Shown here: positions 7,307 through 14,948 of the stretch, piece by piece
Layout of the letters: each line of letters opens with the position of its first letter
Position numbering within the stretch: position 1 is the stretch's first letter
From: JAZDIU01 sp043804635
Lineage (GTDB): Bacteria > Chloroflexota > Dehalococcoidia > Dehalococcoidales > UBA2162
DNA: 34,957 nt
Direction: 5' to 3'
Assembly (NCBI GenBank): GCA_043804635.1
Contig: JAZDIU010000050.1
Span: forward strand, 1 to 34,957
The notes under the pieces: generated by a model
Told to the model about the DNA's origin: nothing
Databases searched by the model: none
Seen by the model: only the letters and a program-made list of their open reading frames with translations
Translations under genes and position numbers: made by a program

Positions 7307-8245
7307 ATGGCGGAGAAAATGAAAAGGTGGATTATTCCGTCGCTCCTGGTTTTACTTCTGCTTGGGGTCGCGTTTAACGGTTTTCTTTATTATAAACAGT
7401 CCGCTCTCATCCGAAACAATGAAACTCAGATTACCAGCCTTCAAACCGATATTAGCTCTGTAAAAGAAAATCTAGCAGACTTATCCAGTTCGCTTAGCGT
7501 CCTGCAGTCTGAAGTGACCGGTACCAAGGATGATATTGCTTTGTTAAACCGGGCAACGCAAAACCTCACCGCTACCCTCTCTATCCTGTCAGACTTGGTA
7601 AATATTATCAGCAATCGTCAAATTGCGGATTTCACCCGTGCCACCGATATCGTCAAACCGTCTGTTGTTGCCATTAACGTCCAGGTTATCACGACATTCT
7701 TTCCCGGCTTTAGAATTCCGCAGCAAGCGGCCGCTTCCGGGTGGATAATTCGGAGTGACGGTGTTATTGTCACCAATAGCCATGTGGTAGATGATGCGAT
7801 CTCTATCACGGTAACTTTGGCTGACGGTCGTACCTTTACTCCTGTTGCCATACAATCAGATAAACCTACCGACCTTGCAGTAATAAAAATAGATGCTACT
7901 GATCTTCCAACAGCTAAAATCGGCGACTCGGATGCTCTTAAGGTAGGCCAGCCTGTGGCCGCTATCGGCAACGCCTTAGGATTAGGCATTAATTTGTCCG
8001 GCGGTTGGGTGAGTCGTTTGAACGCCGCGGTTTCTTTTAGCGATGGCAGCAGTCTATCCAACCTGATTGGAACGGACGCTGCAATTAACCCGGGAAATTC
8101 CGGAGGGCCCCTCATTAACGTCGATGGCGAGGTCATCGGTATTACCAATATCAAGTGGGTGGAGACTGGTGTAGAAGGTATCGGTTATGCCATAAGTATT
8201 AACGATGCGATAACAACCATCGCCAGTTTATACTCTAAATTCTAG
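7307..8245 (+). CDS. Membrane-anchored trypsin-like serine protease, HtrA/Deg-type without PDZ domain
   Basis: A 312-aa S1C-type protease. Residues 6-28 form one transmembrane anchor (WIIPSLLVLLLLGVAF). Residues 30-105 are heptad-rich and likely coiled coil. Residues 110-312 are the protease domain, with predicted triad H159 (TNSHV), D189 (TDLAV) and S265 (NPGNSGGPL). The domain ends directly in AISIND..., with no PDZ domain, unlike DegP/DegS. It should face outside the membrane and degrade or process exported proteins. Two starts are possible: ATG 7307, three bases after the msrA stop, or ATG 7319, preceded by GGAGAAA. The second has the better ribosome site. Coupling with msrBA suggests a shared protein-damage response (inference). 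Confidence 0.88.
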   Translation: MAEKMKRWIIPSLLVLLLLGVAFNGFLYYKQSALIRNNETQITSLQTDISSVKENLADLSSSLSVLQSEVTGTKDDIALLNRATQNLTATLSILSDLVNIISNRQIADFTRATDIVKPSVVAINVQVITTFFPGFRIPQQAAASGWIIRSDGVIVTNSHVVDDAISITVTLADGRTFTPVAIQSDKPTDLAVIKIDATDLPTAKIGDSDALKVGQPVAAIGNALGLGINLSGGWVSRLNAAVSFSDGSSLSNLIGTDAAINPGNSGGPLINVDGEVIGITNIKWVETGVEGIGYAISINDAITTIASLYSKF

Positions 8246-8264
8246 CTATGAAGCTGGTAATTTG

Positions 8265-8528
8265 CTAAATCTGTTCTAATAAATATTCGGTCAGGTTGTG
8301 AATCGTGATGCCTTCTTCCAACTTGACGGAATACATACGGAGTGTTGTCACCCGGTCTATAATTGACTCAGTCGACGGGCGCAAATAATAGGCGACAACC
8401 GACTTTGAATTAAGTATAACTCCAGACTGATTTTCATACCTCTCAAATTCACGGTACACAAGCTGTCCTCTGGTATCCTTTGTTTTAATCCTGACTTTAG
8501 TCCCATCAGAAAATTTTGGGGTTACCAT
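8265..8528 (-). CDS. Small conserved-looking protein of unknown function
   Basis: An 87-aa soluble protein, start supported by GGGAGGTTT directly before the ATG. It is rich in beta-prone and charged residues (DGTKVRIKTKDTRG near the N-terminus, SVVAYYLRPSTE in the middle), suggesting a small beta-barrel or SH3-like fold. No catalytic motif, signal peptide or membrane segment is visible. It converges on the protease gene with 19 bp between the stops and diverges from the MFS gene at 8677. I do not recognise the family. Confidence 0.6.
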   Translation of the reverse strand: MVTPKFSDGTKVRIKTKDTRGQLVYREFERYENQSGVILNSKSVVAYYLRPSTESIIDRVTTLRMYSVKLEEGITIHNLTEYLLEQI

Positions 8529-8630
8529 AAACCTCCCAGCTTTCTGTCCTTCTCTATTTATTATTGCTTTTATTCTAATTTCTTCACGTTTTGAAATATG
8601 TGACTTTTGTCTCTCTGCCCTGACGCAAAG

Positions 8631-8660
8631 TTGACAGCACTGAATATCAACAGCTAGAAT
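8631..8660 (+). promoter_or_regulatory. Candidate sigma-70 promoter of the MFS gene at 8677
   Basis: TTGACA (8631-8636) and TAGAAT (8655-8660) are separated by 18 bp, close to consensus. Transcription would start near 8667, about ten bases before the TTG start codon. The mRNA would have an almost absent leader, which fits the lack of a Shine-Dalgarno site. Confidence 0.55.
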
Positions 8661-8676
8661 TCAAAACACAAATTAC

Positions 8677-9945
8677 TTGAAAAAAGACACTCGCTCGAAA
8701 GTCTTCTACGGTTACATTGTAGTCGCCGCCTCTTTCTTTATTCTCATCGTTATGCACGGCATCTTTGCTACCTATGGCGTCTTCTTCAGTTCGTTACAAA
8801 ATGGGTTAGGTTTGAGCCGGGCGGCGGTTTCCGGCGGCCATTCGGTTGCATTCTTTCTGGAAGGACTGTTCGCCATTATCGTCGGCAGGCTGACCGATAA
8901 GTTCGGACCCAGACTGGTAATGAGTGCCTGCGGCGTTATCTTTGCCTTGGGCTATATTCTTACATCACAAGTCGAAAATATGTGGCAGTTATATATTGTT
9001 TATCCAATACTGGTCGGCATCGGTGTCAGTGCTGGGAATGTAACGCTATTATCGACGGTTACCCGCTGGTTCGCCAGGCGCCGGGGGCTTATGACCGGCG
9101 TCATCAAAGCCGGCACGGGTGCCGGTATTTTTATTTTACCGGTCGTCGCCAGCTGGCTTATCACGACCTACGATTGGCGCACGGCTTACGTGGTGCTAAG
9201 CATTATCGGTCTGATAGGTATCGTCGCCACCGCTCAATTTCTAAAACGCGACCCCGCTCAAATGGGCCTTCAGCCTTATGGTATGTACGATGCTAACGGC
9301 AATACTTCGAAAGTTAATGAGAGTGTTCAATTATCTCTCGGCGAAGCGATGCACACTTACCAATTCTGGGCAGCGTGTGCCGCCTATTTCATTATCTGGT
9401 ATACCACCCAATCGATTATGGTGCACATCGTAACCTATGGTACAGACGGAGGGATATCAGTAACGCAGGCGTCCAGCATAATGTCCGTCCTGGGTGCGGT
9501 TAGTATCGCCGGTCGGCTGGCGATGGGCAGTACTGGCGATAGGCTCGGCAACCGGCGAGCCTTGATAATTTGCTTCATAATATTGCTCGTCTCTATGGCT
9601 TGGCTTCAGGTGGCAAAAGGGCTTCCAATGCTGCTCATTTTTGCCATCGTGTACGGATTTGCTCACGGCGGGTTCTTTGCCTTGATGTCCCCGCTGGTAG
9701 CTGAGCTATTCGGTACTAAATCGCACGGGGTTAATTTTGGTATGCTGCTTTTTATTGCCGGCATTGGTGGTGGTGTCGGACCGGCAGTAACGGGTTATAT
9801 ATTCGATGTTACCCATAGCTACCAGCTCGCATTCTTTATCCTGATGATTGTTACCGCCGGAGCCCTTTTGTTGAGCATTATGAAAATAAAGCCGGTCAAA
9901 GTAAGTGAGTTGACGGCTGCTACCCGATATAATACACTTACATAG
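8677..9945 (+). CDS. MFS transporter, OFA-like (third copy)
   Basis: A 422-aa, 12-helix inner-membrane carrier. FYGYIVVAASFF (residues 9-20), LGLSRAAVSGG (about 45-55) and motif A GRLTDKFGPR (about 71-80) place it with the oxalate/formate antiporter-like and monocarboxylate carriers, as for the two genes at 1287 and 2777. The central loop is about residues 200-225 and the C-terminal tail is short and hydrophilic. Start is TTG with no clear ribosome site; the strong promoter just upstream implies a nearly leaderless message. It is monocistronic, followed 15 bp later by tRNA-Glu, whose predicted promoter lies inside its last codons. Substrate unknown. Confidence 0.87.
   Translation: MKKDTRSKVFYGYIVVAASFFILIVMHGIFATYGVFFSSLQNGLGLSRAAVSGGHSVAFFLEGLFAIIVGRLTDKFGPRLVMSACGVIFALGYILTSQVENMWQLYIVYPILVGIGVSAGNVTLLSTVTRWFARRRGLMTGVIKAGTGAGIFILPVVASWLITTYDWRTAYVVLSIIGLIGIVATAQFLKRDPAQMGLQPYGMYDANGNTSKVNESVQLSLGEAMHTYQFWAACAAYFIIWYTTQSIMVHIVTYGTDGGISVTQASSIMSVLGAVSIAGRLAMGSTGDRLGNRRALIICFIILLVSMAWLQVAKGLPMLLIFAIVYGFAHGGFFALMSPLVAELFGTKSHGVNFGMLLFIAGIGGGVGPAVTGYIFDVTHSYQLAFFILMIVTAGALLLSIMKIKPVKVSELTAATRYNTLT
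9910..9938 (+). promoter_or_regulatory. Candidate promoter of tRNA-Glu
   Basis: TTGACG (9910-9915), a 17-bp spacer and TACACT (9933-9938) lie inside the end of the MFS coding sequence. Initiation near 9945 would give a short leader before the tRNA at 9961. Assigned by eye. Confidence 0.4.
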
Positions 9946-9960
9946 CCGTTAGTTATGCGT

Positions 9961-10037
9961 GGCGCATTCGTCTAGAGGCTTAGGACGCGTCCCTCTCAAG
10001 GACGAGATCACCGGTTCGAATCCGGTATGCGCTACCA
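9961..10037 (+). tRNA. tRNA-Glu (anticodon CTC)
   Basis: Complete cloverleaf: acceptor GGCGCAT with ATGCGCT (first pair G-T), anticodon stem CGTCC/GGACG around loop CTCTCAA, T arm ACCGG-TTCGAAT-CCGGT, discriminator A and encoded CCA. The D-arm segment TCGTCTAGAGGC is typical of bacterial tRNA-Glu. It reads GAG codons. Confidence 0.96.
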
Positions 10038-10127
10038 AACTTCCTGATTACAGATAAGTCCAGCCCGTTATCTGAGCCAGATTCTCTGTTGAGGGTGTTT
10101 AACAGGATAATTATAGTTGAAGAAGTA

Positions 10128-10159
10128 ATGAGGGGCATCGCTTAAGCGATGCCCCTCAT
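10128..10159. terminator. Perfect 14-bp hairpin between convergent transcripts
   Basis: Two 14-base arms (10128-10141 and 10146-10159) pair perfectly around TTAA. It separates tRNA-Glu (+) from the end of the minus-strand gene at 10182, so it can stop both transcripts. The T-runs beside it are short (GCTTTT on the plus side), so release would be helped by stem strength. Confidence 0.65.
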
Positions 10160-10181
10160 AAATTGCTTTTGCTCTATAACT

Positions 10182-11792
10182 CTACTTTGAACGTGCCGGT
10201 TTCTTAGCACCAATCCGGGTGTAGTACTCTTCGGGGACATCATCCAGGTCTTTGTAGAAGAACCAGCGGCAATTCGGGTCTGTATTGTTCGCCGGTCGCT
10301 CCACTACTGTGGTGAGATATCCGTGCTTGGCTACTGCTGCCATCTCGAAATGAACGTTGCATCTTAAACAGGAATGGGGAACACCCACTTTGCTCCAACC
10401 TACAGAATGGGCTATCGTGGTTGATTTACAATTCATCGGAGGTTGGGTGAGGGCGGGTCTTTCGAGCTTGCGGATTATCTTGCCGCTTAATTCCTTATTC
10501 ACTTCTTGAATGAAAGGATCCACTTTTTCTACTGGCAACAACCGGGCACCGGTACAGCCGCAGGGGTTAAGCTCCATCACTATTCTCTTCGGCTCATCTA
10601 TAATAGTGACTGAGCTGCCGTCCGGACCACTCCGTACACCCCTCGCCCAGAGAGCACCTTTTCGAACGCGCTCCTCGACGCTGGGAAGTTGAGCTTTGGT
10701 CGGCTTAGGCTCATCGGGAGCCAGCGGCATCTCCATCCGGGAGCAAATCGACCTTAGAATATGGAGAAAATCATCGTAACCCCACTTGTCTATGATGACA
10801 TCCGGCCAGGTCCAGATCCACGGGAAGGGATATTCGTGAATCACCCTTTCTGCGTTCATAACATCTACCAGCCTGACGGCTTCTTTCTTGTCTCCGGCAT
10901 CGATAGCTTTCTTTAACTTCGGCAACGTATGCACCAGTCTGGGGTCGCCGAACTGGTCCGAGTGCACTTCTCTAATCAATTTCGGATTCTTAGGCGGTGG
11001 TTCTTTTGTTGTTACCGGTGGTTTTTTCCTGCCCATCCTGGTGTAGTATACCTCAGGAGTCCAGTCAACGTTTTTGTAAGCAATATAGGGACATGACCCC
11101 CATGGGTTTTCCGGGTAGCCAACCACCCACTGTCCAAGATGTCCGGTTGCTTCGATATCAAAGAGCTCGTGAATCAGGTGGCAGTGAATGCAGTATCCGG
11201 TTAGCCCGATTTGACCGGCCGTCCACGGATGCGGCGCCTTGGTGACAGGAAAGTTAAAGGGTGGTGCCGTGTGGGGTGGCATACAGGTCATCGGGTCGCC
11301 CCGCCTCGTCCGGCCGCCCGTATAGCACGGGTCCCAGAGGAATTCAAATCTATCGTCGTATTCCCTGATAACCATTCCGCCAGCCCCATCGTTATATCCC
11401 ATCCGGTGGAGTCTTATCATCCTGACTACATGGTCTTCCAGGGCAAATTCGGCGGGTTCCATATCGCGCTTCTTAACCGGCCCCGGCGGCCATTTGGTCA
11501 ACCCTTTGTTCCGCACCATCGCATCCCAGTAGACATCGAAGAGCGACTCCTCACCATGGTAAGCCATAATGTATGCCGGGAATCCGCCGTTCAAATCGAT
11601 GCCCGTATCGAGGGCGAATTTGATTTCCCAGAAGTAGAGATAATCGGCGAGGTCTTTGGCTAATTCGTTTTTCCCCTCCTGTATGGCGTCTTTCAGGAGG
11701 GCGTAGGTAGAGACCCCGATGTTATCCAGCGGGTCCTGTCTCTGCCATTCTCGACCCTTGACTAGTTTGACTTTGTCCAGTCGTTTGCTCAA
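10182..11792 (-). CDS. Unrecognised cysteine-rich protein made of two tandem copies of one domain
   Basis: A 536-aa soluble protein with no family I can name. It is an internal duplication. Repeat 1 (about 29-258) and repeat 2 (about 287-533) share LLKDAIQEG / KLKKAIDAG near the start, a PxC element (C156 / C411), PM-x-C (C170 / C455), C-x2-C (CIHC 201-204 / CLRC 475-478), one further Cys (C234 / C508) and the ending EVYYTRMGRKKP / EEYYTRIGAKKP. C204 to C234 and C478 to C508 are both exactly 30 residues. Five paired cysteines per repeat suggest a metal or Fe-S site, or a disulfide or thiol catalyst. No signal peptide or membrane helix. TTG start with AGGAGG upstream. Last gene of a minus-strand set with an Isf-like flavoprotein and an MFS carrier, which hints at a redox or uptake-linked conversion (inference). 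Confidence 0.85.
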   Translation of the reverse strand: MSKRLDKVKLVKGREWQRQDPLDNIGVSTYALLKDAIQEGKNELAKDLADYLYFWEIKFALDTGIDLNGGFPAYIMAYHGEESLFDVYWDAMVRNKGLTKWPPGPVKKRDMEPAEFALEDHVVRMIRLHRMGYNDGAGGMVIREYDDRFEFLWDPCYTGGRTRRGDPMTCMPPHTAPPFNFPVTKAPHPWTAGQIGLTGYCIHCHLIHELFDIEATGHLGQWVVGYPENPWGSCPYIAYKNVDWTPEVYYTRMGRKKPPVTTKEPPPKNPKLIREVHSDQFGDPRLVHTLPKLKKAIDAGDKKEAVRLVDVMNAERVIHEYPFPWIWTWPDVIIDKWGYDDFLHILRSICSRMEMPLAPDEPKPTKAQLPSVEERVRKGALWARGVRSGPDGSSVTIIDEPKRIVMELNPCGCTGARLLPVEKVDPFIQEVNKELSGKIIRKLERPALTQPPMNCKSTTIAHSVGWSKVGVPHSCLRCNVHFEMAAVAKHGYLTTVVERPANNTDPNCRWFFYKDLDDVPEEYYTRIGAKKPARSK

Positions 11793-11883
11793 TTTTCACC
11801 TCCTATATTTGTTATTGACTGCCGTCTGGCACGTATTATATTCCGATATTTTATAATAGTAAAGACCACTTTTCAGTCCAATT

Positions 11884-13161
11884 TCATGCCGGAGTTACTA
11901 CTTTTGGAATGTGAGCGGTTTTTAAGAATAACGCAATGACGGACATCGCCAGTGACATACCCGCGAGCAAAATTACCCCGACCATAAAACTTCCGGTAAA
12001 ATCGACAAGGGTTCCAATCATCAATGGCCCGGCAAATCCACCGATATGAGCGATACAAAAATACAGACCGCCGGCCGACCCCATGTATCTTGAACCTACT
12101 TCCGGCATATCCATTAACATCAGTATTAGAAAAGGCATCCCGAATATATGGGCAATTCCATATAAAACTAATCCGATAACCAGGGAGACTCCTGAAGTTG
12201 TTACTACCATCACTAAAGCGATGATGAGCAATAAAGCTCCCAGAGCTACACTGAGCCCTCTTAAATTTGGCGGAATCAAACGGAGGGCGACTAAGGAAAG
12301 CGGCATGCCAACCAGGATGGGGACGGAGGCGGCATAGCCGGCTACTACCGGAGGCAGACCGCCGTTTTCCAATATTTTGGGAAGCCAATCGTTGATACTA
12401 TGTCCGATGGCAAGGGATAAAAATCCCATGATAAAGATGAGCTGTACACTTCGCATGCCGATAAGGTTTCTAAATACCTTAATCATGCTGGTTTTTGCCG
12501 TAGCTGCTTTAGCTTCCGTAGCTGTTGATTTGGCATCTCTGCCAAGCACCAACCATACTAATGCAATGACTAATACCACCAAGCCATAGTAAACAAAAGT
12601 AAGTCTCCAGCTATTTCCGGTGAGCGGCATAATAACAGAATTTGTCAGCGAATAAGCGGTTATTTCTCCTATCCGGGCCCCCGTCATGTAGATAGCAACG
12701 CCAGTCCCACGCTCTTTTCCGGTGAACCAAAGAGCTACCGTTTTCGGGGAGCCTATGGTTATCATCGGACCGCCTAAACCAAACAATGCTACAAAAAGAA
12801 ACATAGCGATGAACCCGTTAGCAAAATAACGGAGGATTTCTGATATGCCAACGATTACGATACCGATAAAAAGGCATTTGCGTATGCCCCACTTATCGAT
12901 AAAGGCGCCACCCATTACAGAAACAACTATGTATACCAGCGACCAGGCACCCAGGATGAATCCCATCTGGGAATAGGAAACGTTGATATCCTTTATGATT
13001 GGAGTGACAAGAGGCGCCATCGAGCGCGAGACTAAGGTACAGGCAAAATACAAAAACCATATCAGGGCTAAAATGACCCATCTATATCCAGTCTGGGAAG
13101 GCTGTTTGTTTCCTTCGGTAATCGGCTTCTCTTGCTTGTGGACAGTTTGTTCTTTAATCAT
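11884..13161 (-). CDS. MFS transporter
   Basis: A 425-aa, 12-helix major facilitator protein of the inner membrane. MFS motif A is present as GAFIDKWGIRK (about residues 74-84), and RWVILALIWFLYFACT forms the first helix. A Lys/Ala-rich cytoplasmic loop (about 208-225) separates the halves. It belongs to a different subgroup from the OFA-like carriers in this window and resembles NarK/CynX-type anion or solute carriers in overall look, though the substrate cannot be read from the sequence. It sits between the flavoprotein gene (31 bp upstream) and the duplicated Cys-rich gene (91 bp downstream), probably as one operon. Its C-terminal DNA has a decayed relative at 4093-4308. Confidence 0.87.
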   Translation of the reverse strand: MIKEQTVHKQEKPITEGNKQPSQTGYRWVILALIWFLYFACTLVSRSMAPLVTPIIKDINVSYSQMGFILGAWSLVYIVVSVMGGAFIDKWGIRKCLFIGIVIVGISEILRYFANGFIAMFLFVALFGLGGPMITIGSPKTVALWFTGKERGTGVAIYMTGARIGEITAYSLTNSVIMPLTGNSWRLTFVYYGLVVLVIALVWLVLGRDAKSTATEAKAATAKTSMIKVFRNLIGMRSVQLIFIMGFLSLAIGHSINDWLPKILENGGLPPVVAGYAASVPILVGMPLSLVALRLIPPNLRGLSVALGALLLIIALVMVVTTSGVSLVIGLVLYGIAHIFGMPFLILMLMDMPEVGSRYMGSAGGLYFCIAHIGGFAGPLMIGTLVDFTGSFMVGVILLAGMSLAMSVIALFLKTAHIPKVVTPA

Positions 13162-13192
13162 CTCGACTTGTTTAAAAGTGGAGCACGATGCT

Positions 13193-13765
13193 TTACTGAC
13201 TCTTTGAGATGCGTTCTACCATACTTACGATATTCCTGCCTACGGCTTGAGCTTCTTCCAAAGCCGAAGAGGAAAAACCACCTGCTCCTTGTTTCACCTC
13301 TCCTACCTTTCTGCCGTAGCCGATACCGCCTCCAGCTACCATCATCCTTTGACCGACGAAGTAAGTGTAGATCATACTGAGAACTTGCCCGGCACCAACT
13401 CTTCTGGCAGCCACAATGGCAGCGCCTACTTTTCCTCTCAATTTCCTGGCTCTGAGGAGAGCGTAAGTCCTGTCCATAATAGCTTTTGCCTGAGCGCTGA
13501 CATTCGCGAAATATACCGGTGTTCCGAGTATAATTCCATCTGCCGTTTCCATCTGCCGGTATATCGTCTGCATATCATCGTCAATTTTGCAGATACCGTC
13601 CTTCTCGCATGCTCCACAGCCATCACACGGAGAAATATTTTTACCAGCTACCGACACCAATTCGATTTGAGCTCCGGCATTGCGGGCGGTTTCGAGAGCT
13701 TCCTTGACTAATATCTCTGTGTTGCCTCCCTTGCGCGCACTACATACTATACCCAATATCCTCAT
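13193..13765 (-). CDS. Iron-sulfur flavoprotein (Isf-like) / NADPH-dependent FMN reductase family
   Basis: A 190-aa flavodoxin-fold protein predicted to bind FMN plus one 4Fe-4S cluster and pass electrons from ferredoxin or NAD(P)H. The FMN-phosphate loop is GIVCSARKGGNTEILV (residues 5-20). C47, C50, C53 and C59 form C-x2-C-x2-C-x5-C, the compact motif of archaeal and bacterial Isf proteins. GTPVYFANVSAQAKAIMDR (about 80-98) is the conserved flavin-site segment. GGAGA lies upstream of the ATG. First gene of the minus-strand set with the MFS and the duplicated Cys-rich protein. Isf homologues are often linked to oxygen or peroxide detoxification or reduction of unusual electron acceptors; the acceptor here is unknown. 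Confidence 0.88.
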   Translation of the reverse strand: MRILGIVCSARKGGNTEILVKEALETARNAGAQIELVSVAGKNISPCDGCGACEKDGICKIDDDMQTIYRQMETADGIILGTPVYFANVSAQAKAIMDRTYALLRARKLRGKVGAAIVAARRVGAGQVLSMIYTYFVGQRMMVAGGGIGYGRKVGEVKQGAGGFSSSALEEAQAVGRNIVSMVERISKSQ

Positions 13766-13892
13766 TCAAACATTCTCCATACAATTTGATACTGCGTGCT
13801 AGTTTAACGGGTCGACATAATCGCGTCAAGGTGTTTTCAATAATCGTTGGATGCTATACTAAGCGAAATATGGCTGTAATGGGAGGCTCAAA

Positions 13893-14888
13893 TTGGTAAA
13901 AATATACTACGAGAAAGATGCGAACCTTTCCATCCTTAAAGATGAAACTATCGCTATTATCGGTTATGGAAATCAGGGTGGCGCTCAAGCGCAGAATATG
14001 CGCGATTCCGGATTAAACGTTATCGTCGGCAGCCGGAAAGATAAAGACTGGGACCGTGCGGTACAGGATGGTTTCAAAGTCTACCCAATTAGCGATGCGG
14101 TTAAACGTGCCGACATAATCTTTTTTCTCGTTCCGGATGAAATGCAATCAACCGTATTCGAGCGAGAGGTGAAAAATAATCTAACCGCCGGTAAAGCTCT
14201 GGTTTTTGCCCATGGATATAGCATTCGCTATGGTCTGTTAGTTCCGCCACAAAACGTAGATGTATTACTGTTAGCGCCGAGGGTGACTGGCATAGACGTG
14301 AGAGAGCGTTTCGTAAAAGGACACGGAGCACCCGCCTTCGTCTACGTTAAGCAAGATGCATCCGGAAAAGCGAAACAAAGAGTCTTGGCTTTGGCAAAGG
14401 CAATAGGAGCAACCCGTGCCGGAGCGATGGAAATCAGTTTCGATGAAGAGACTGAGCTTGACCACTTCAACGAACACTGGGTGGCTCCGATGATGAAGCG
14501 CATTATCCTGCTCGCCTTTGAAGTACTGGTTGGTGAATTCGGGTACACTCCTGAAGCCGTACTTATGGAACTCTATGTTTCGGGTGAACGATCCGACTTT
14601 CTCCGCGAGTTTGGCAAAACGGGTTTCTATGAAGAAATTAAACATCACTCAACGACCAGTCAGTATGGGACGTTATCTCGTGAACCTCGCGTGTTGCCTG
14701 ATGAAGCCAAGAAAATAATTAGAGGAATTGTTGAGGATATTAAGGCTGGAGTTTTCGCTCGTGAGTGGCAGCTAGAACAGGAGCGAGGTTACCCCGCTTT
14801 TAATAAGCTTAAAGAGGCAGCCTTTAAGCATCCAATAAATAAGGCTGAAAAGAAGGTAAAAGAACTGGTTAAAATCGAAAATTCTTAA
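13893..14888 (+). CDS. Ketol-acid reductoisomerase (IlvC) family protein, divergent
   Basis: A 331-aa homologue of class I ketol-acid reductoisomerase, which converts acetohydroxy acids with NADPH and Mg2+ in valine/isoleucine synthesis. The N-terminus has the Rossmann motif AIIGYGNQGGAQAQN (about residues 22-36), the NAD(P) loop VGSRKDKDWD and catalytic His in AHGYSIRYG. The metal-site region EETELDHFNEH keeps the Asp and Glu ligands. Several normally fixed positions differ: the APKGPGH segment is APRVTGI, the VHFG His is Arg, and the helix with the two further Glu ligands reads MELYVSGERSDFL, with a probable two-residue insertion. No other ilv gene is nearby. It may be a specialised paralogue rather than the main IlvC. 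TTG start at 13893 with GGGAGG before it. A small winged-helix-like gene follows after 60 bp. Confidence 0.8.
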   Translation: MVKIYYEKDANLSILKDETIAIIGYGNQGGAQAQNMRDSGLNVIVGSRKDKDWDRAVQDGFKVYPISDAVKRADIIFFLVPDEMQSTVFEREVKNNLTAGKALVFAHGYSIRYGLLVPPQNVDVLLLAPRVTGIDVRERFVKGHGAPAFVYVKQDASGKAKQRVLALAKAIGATRAGAMEISFDEETELDHFNEHWVAPMMKRIILLAFEVLVGEFGYTPEAVLMELYVSGERSDFLREFGKTGFYEEIKHHSTTSQYGTLSREPRVLPDEAKKIIRGIVEDIKAGVFAREWQLEQERGYPAFNKLKEAAFKHPINKAEKKVKELVKIENS

Positions 14889-14948
14889 TAAAGAAAATCG
14901 CCTCACTCAATGCGTAACAACTGCTAATCACGAAGGAGAAATTCGGTC

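Noticed and set aside
7618..8154. Minus-strand 178-codon frame
   Set aside because: Antisense to the protease gene with its intact catalytic triad; low-complexity, no domain.
11211..11663. Plus-strand 150-codon frame opposite the duplicated Cys-rich gene
   Set aside because: Shadow of the minus-strand gene, with no recognisable domain or ribosome site.
10182..11792. CIHCH in the duplicated Cys-rich protein as a haem c site
   Set aside because: It fits C-x2-C-H, but the second repeat has CLRCN without His and the protein has no signal peptide, so a c-type cytochrome is unlikely.
13247..13711. Plus-strand 154-codon frame
   Set aside because: Lies wholly inside the Isf-like flavoprotein gene on the other strand, whose motifs are clear.
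13766..13892. Leader peptide or T-box before the IlvC-family gene
   Set aside because: Only 127 bp with no branched-chain codon run, T-box motif or strong hairpin visible.
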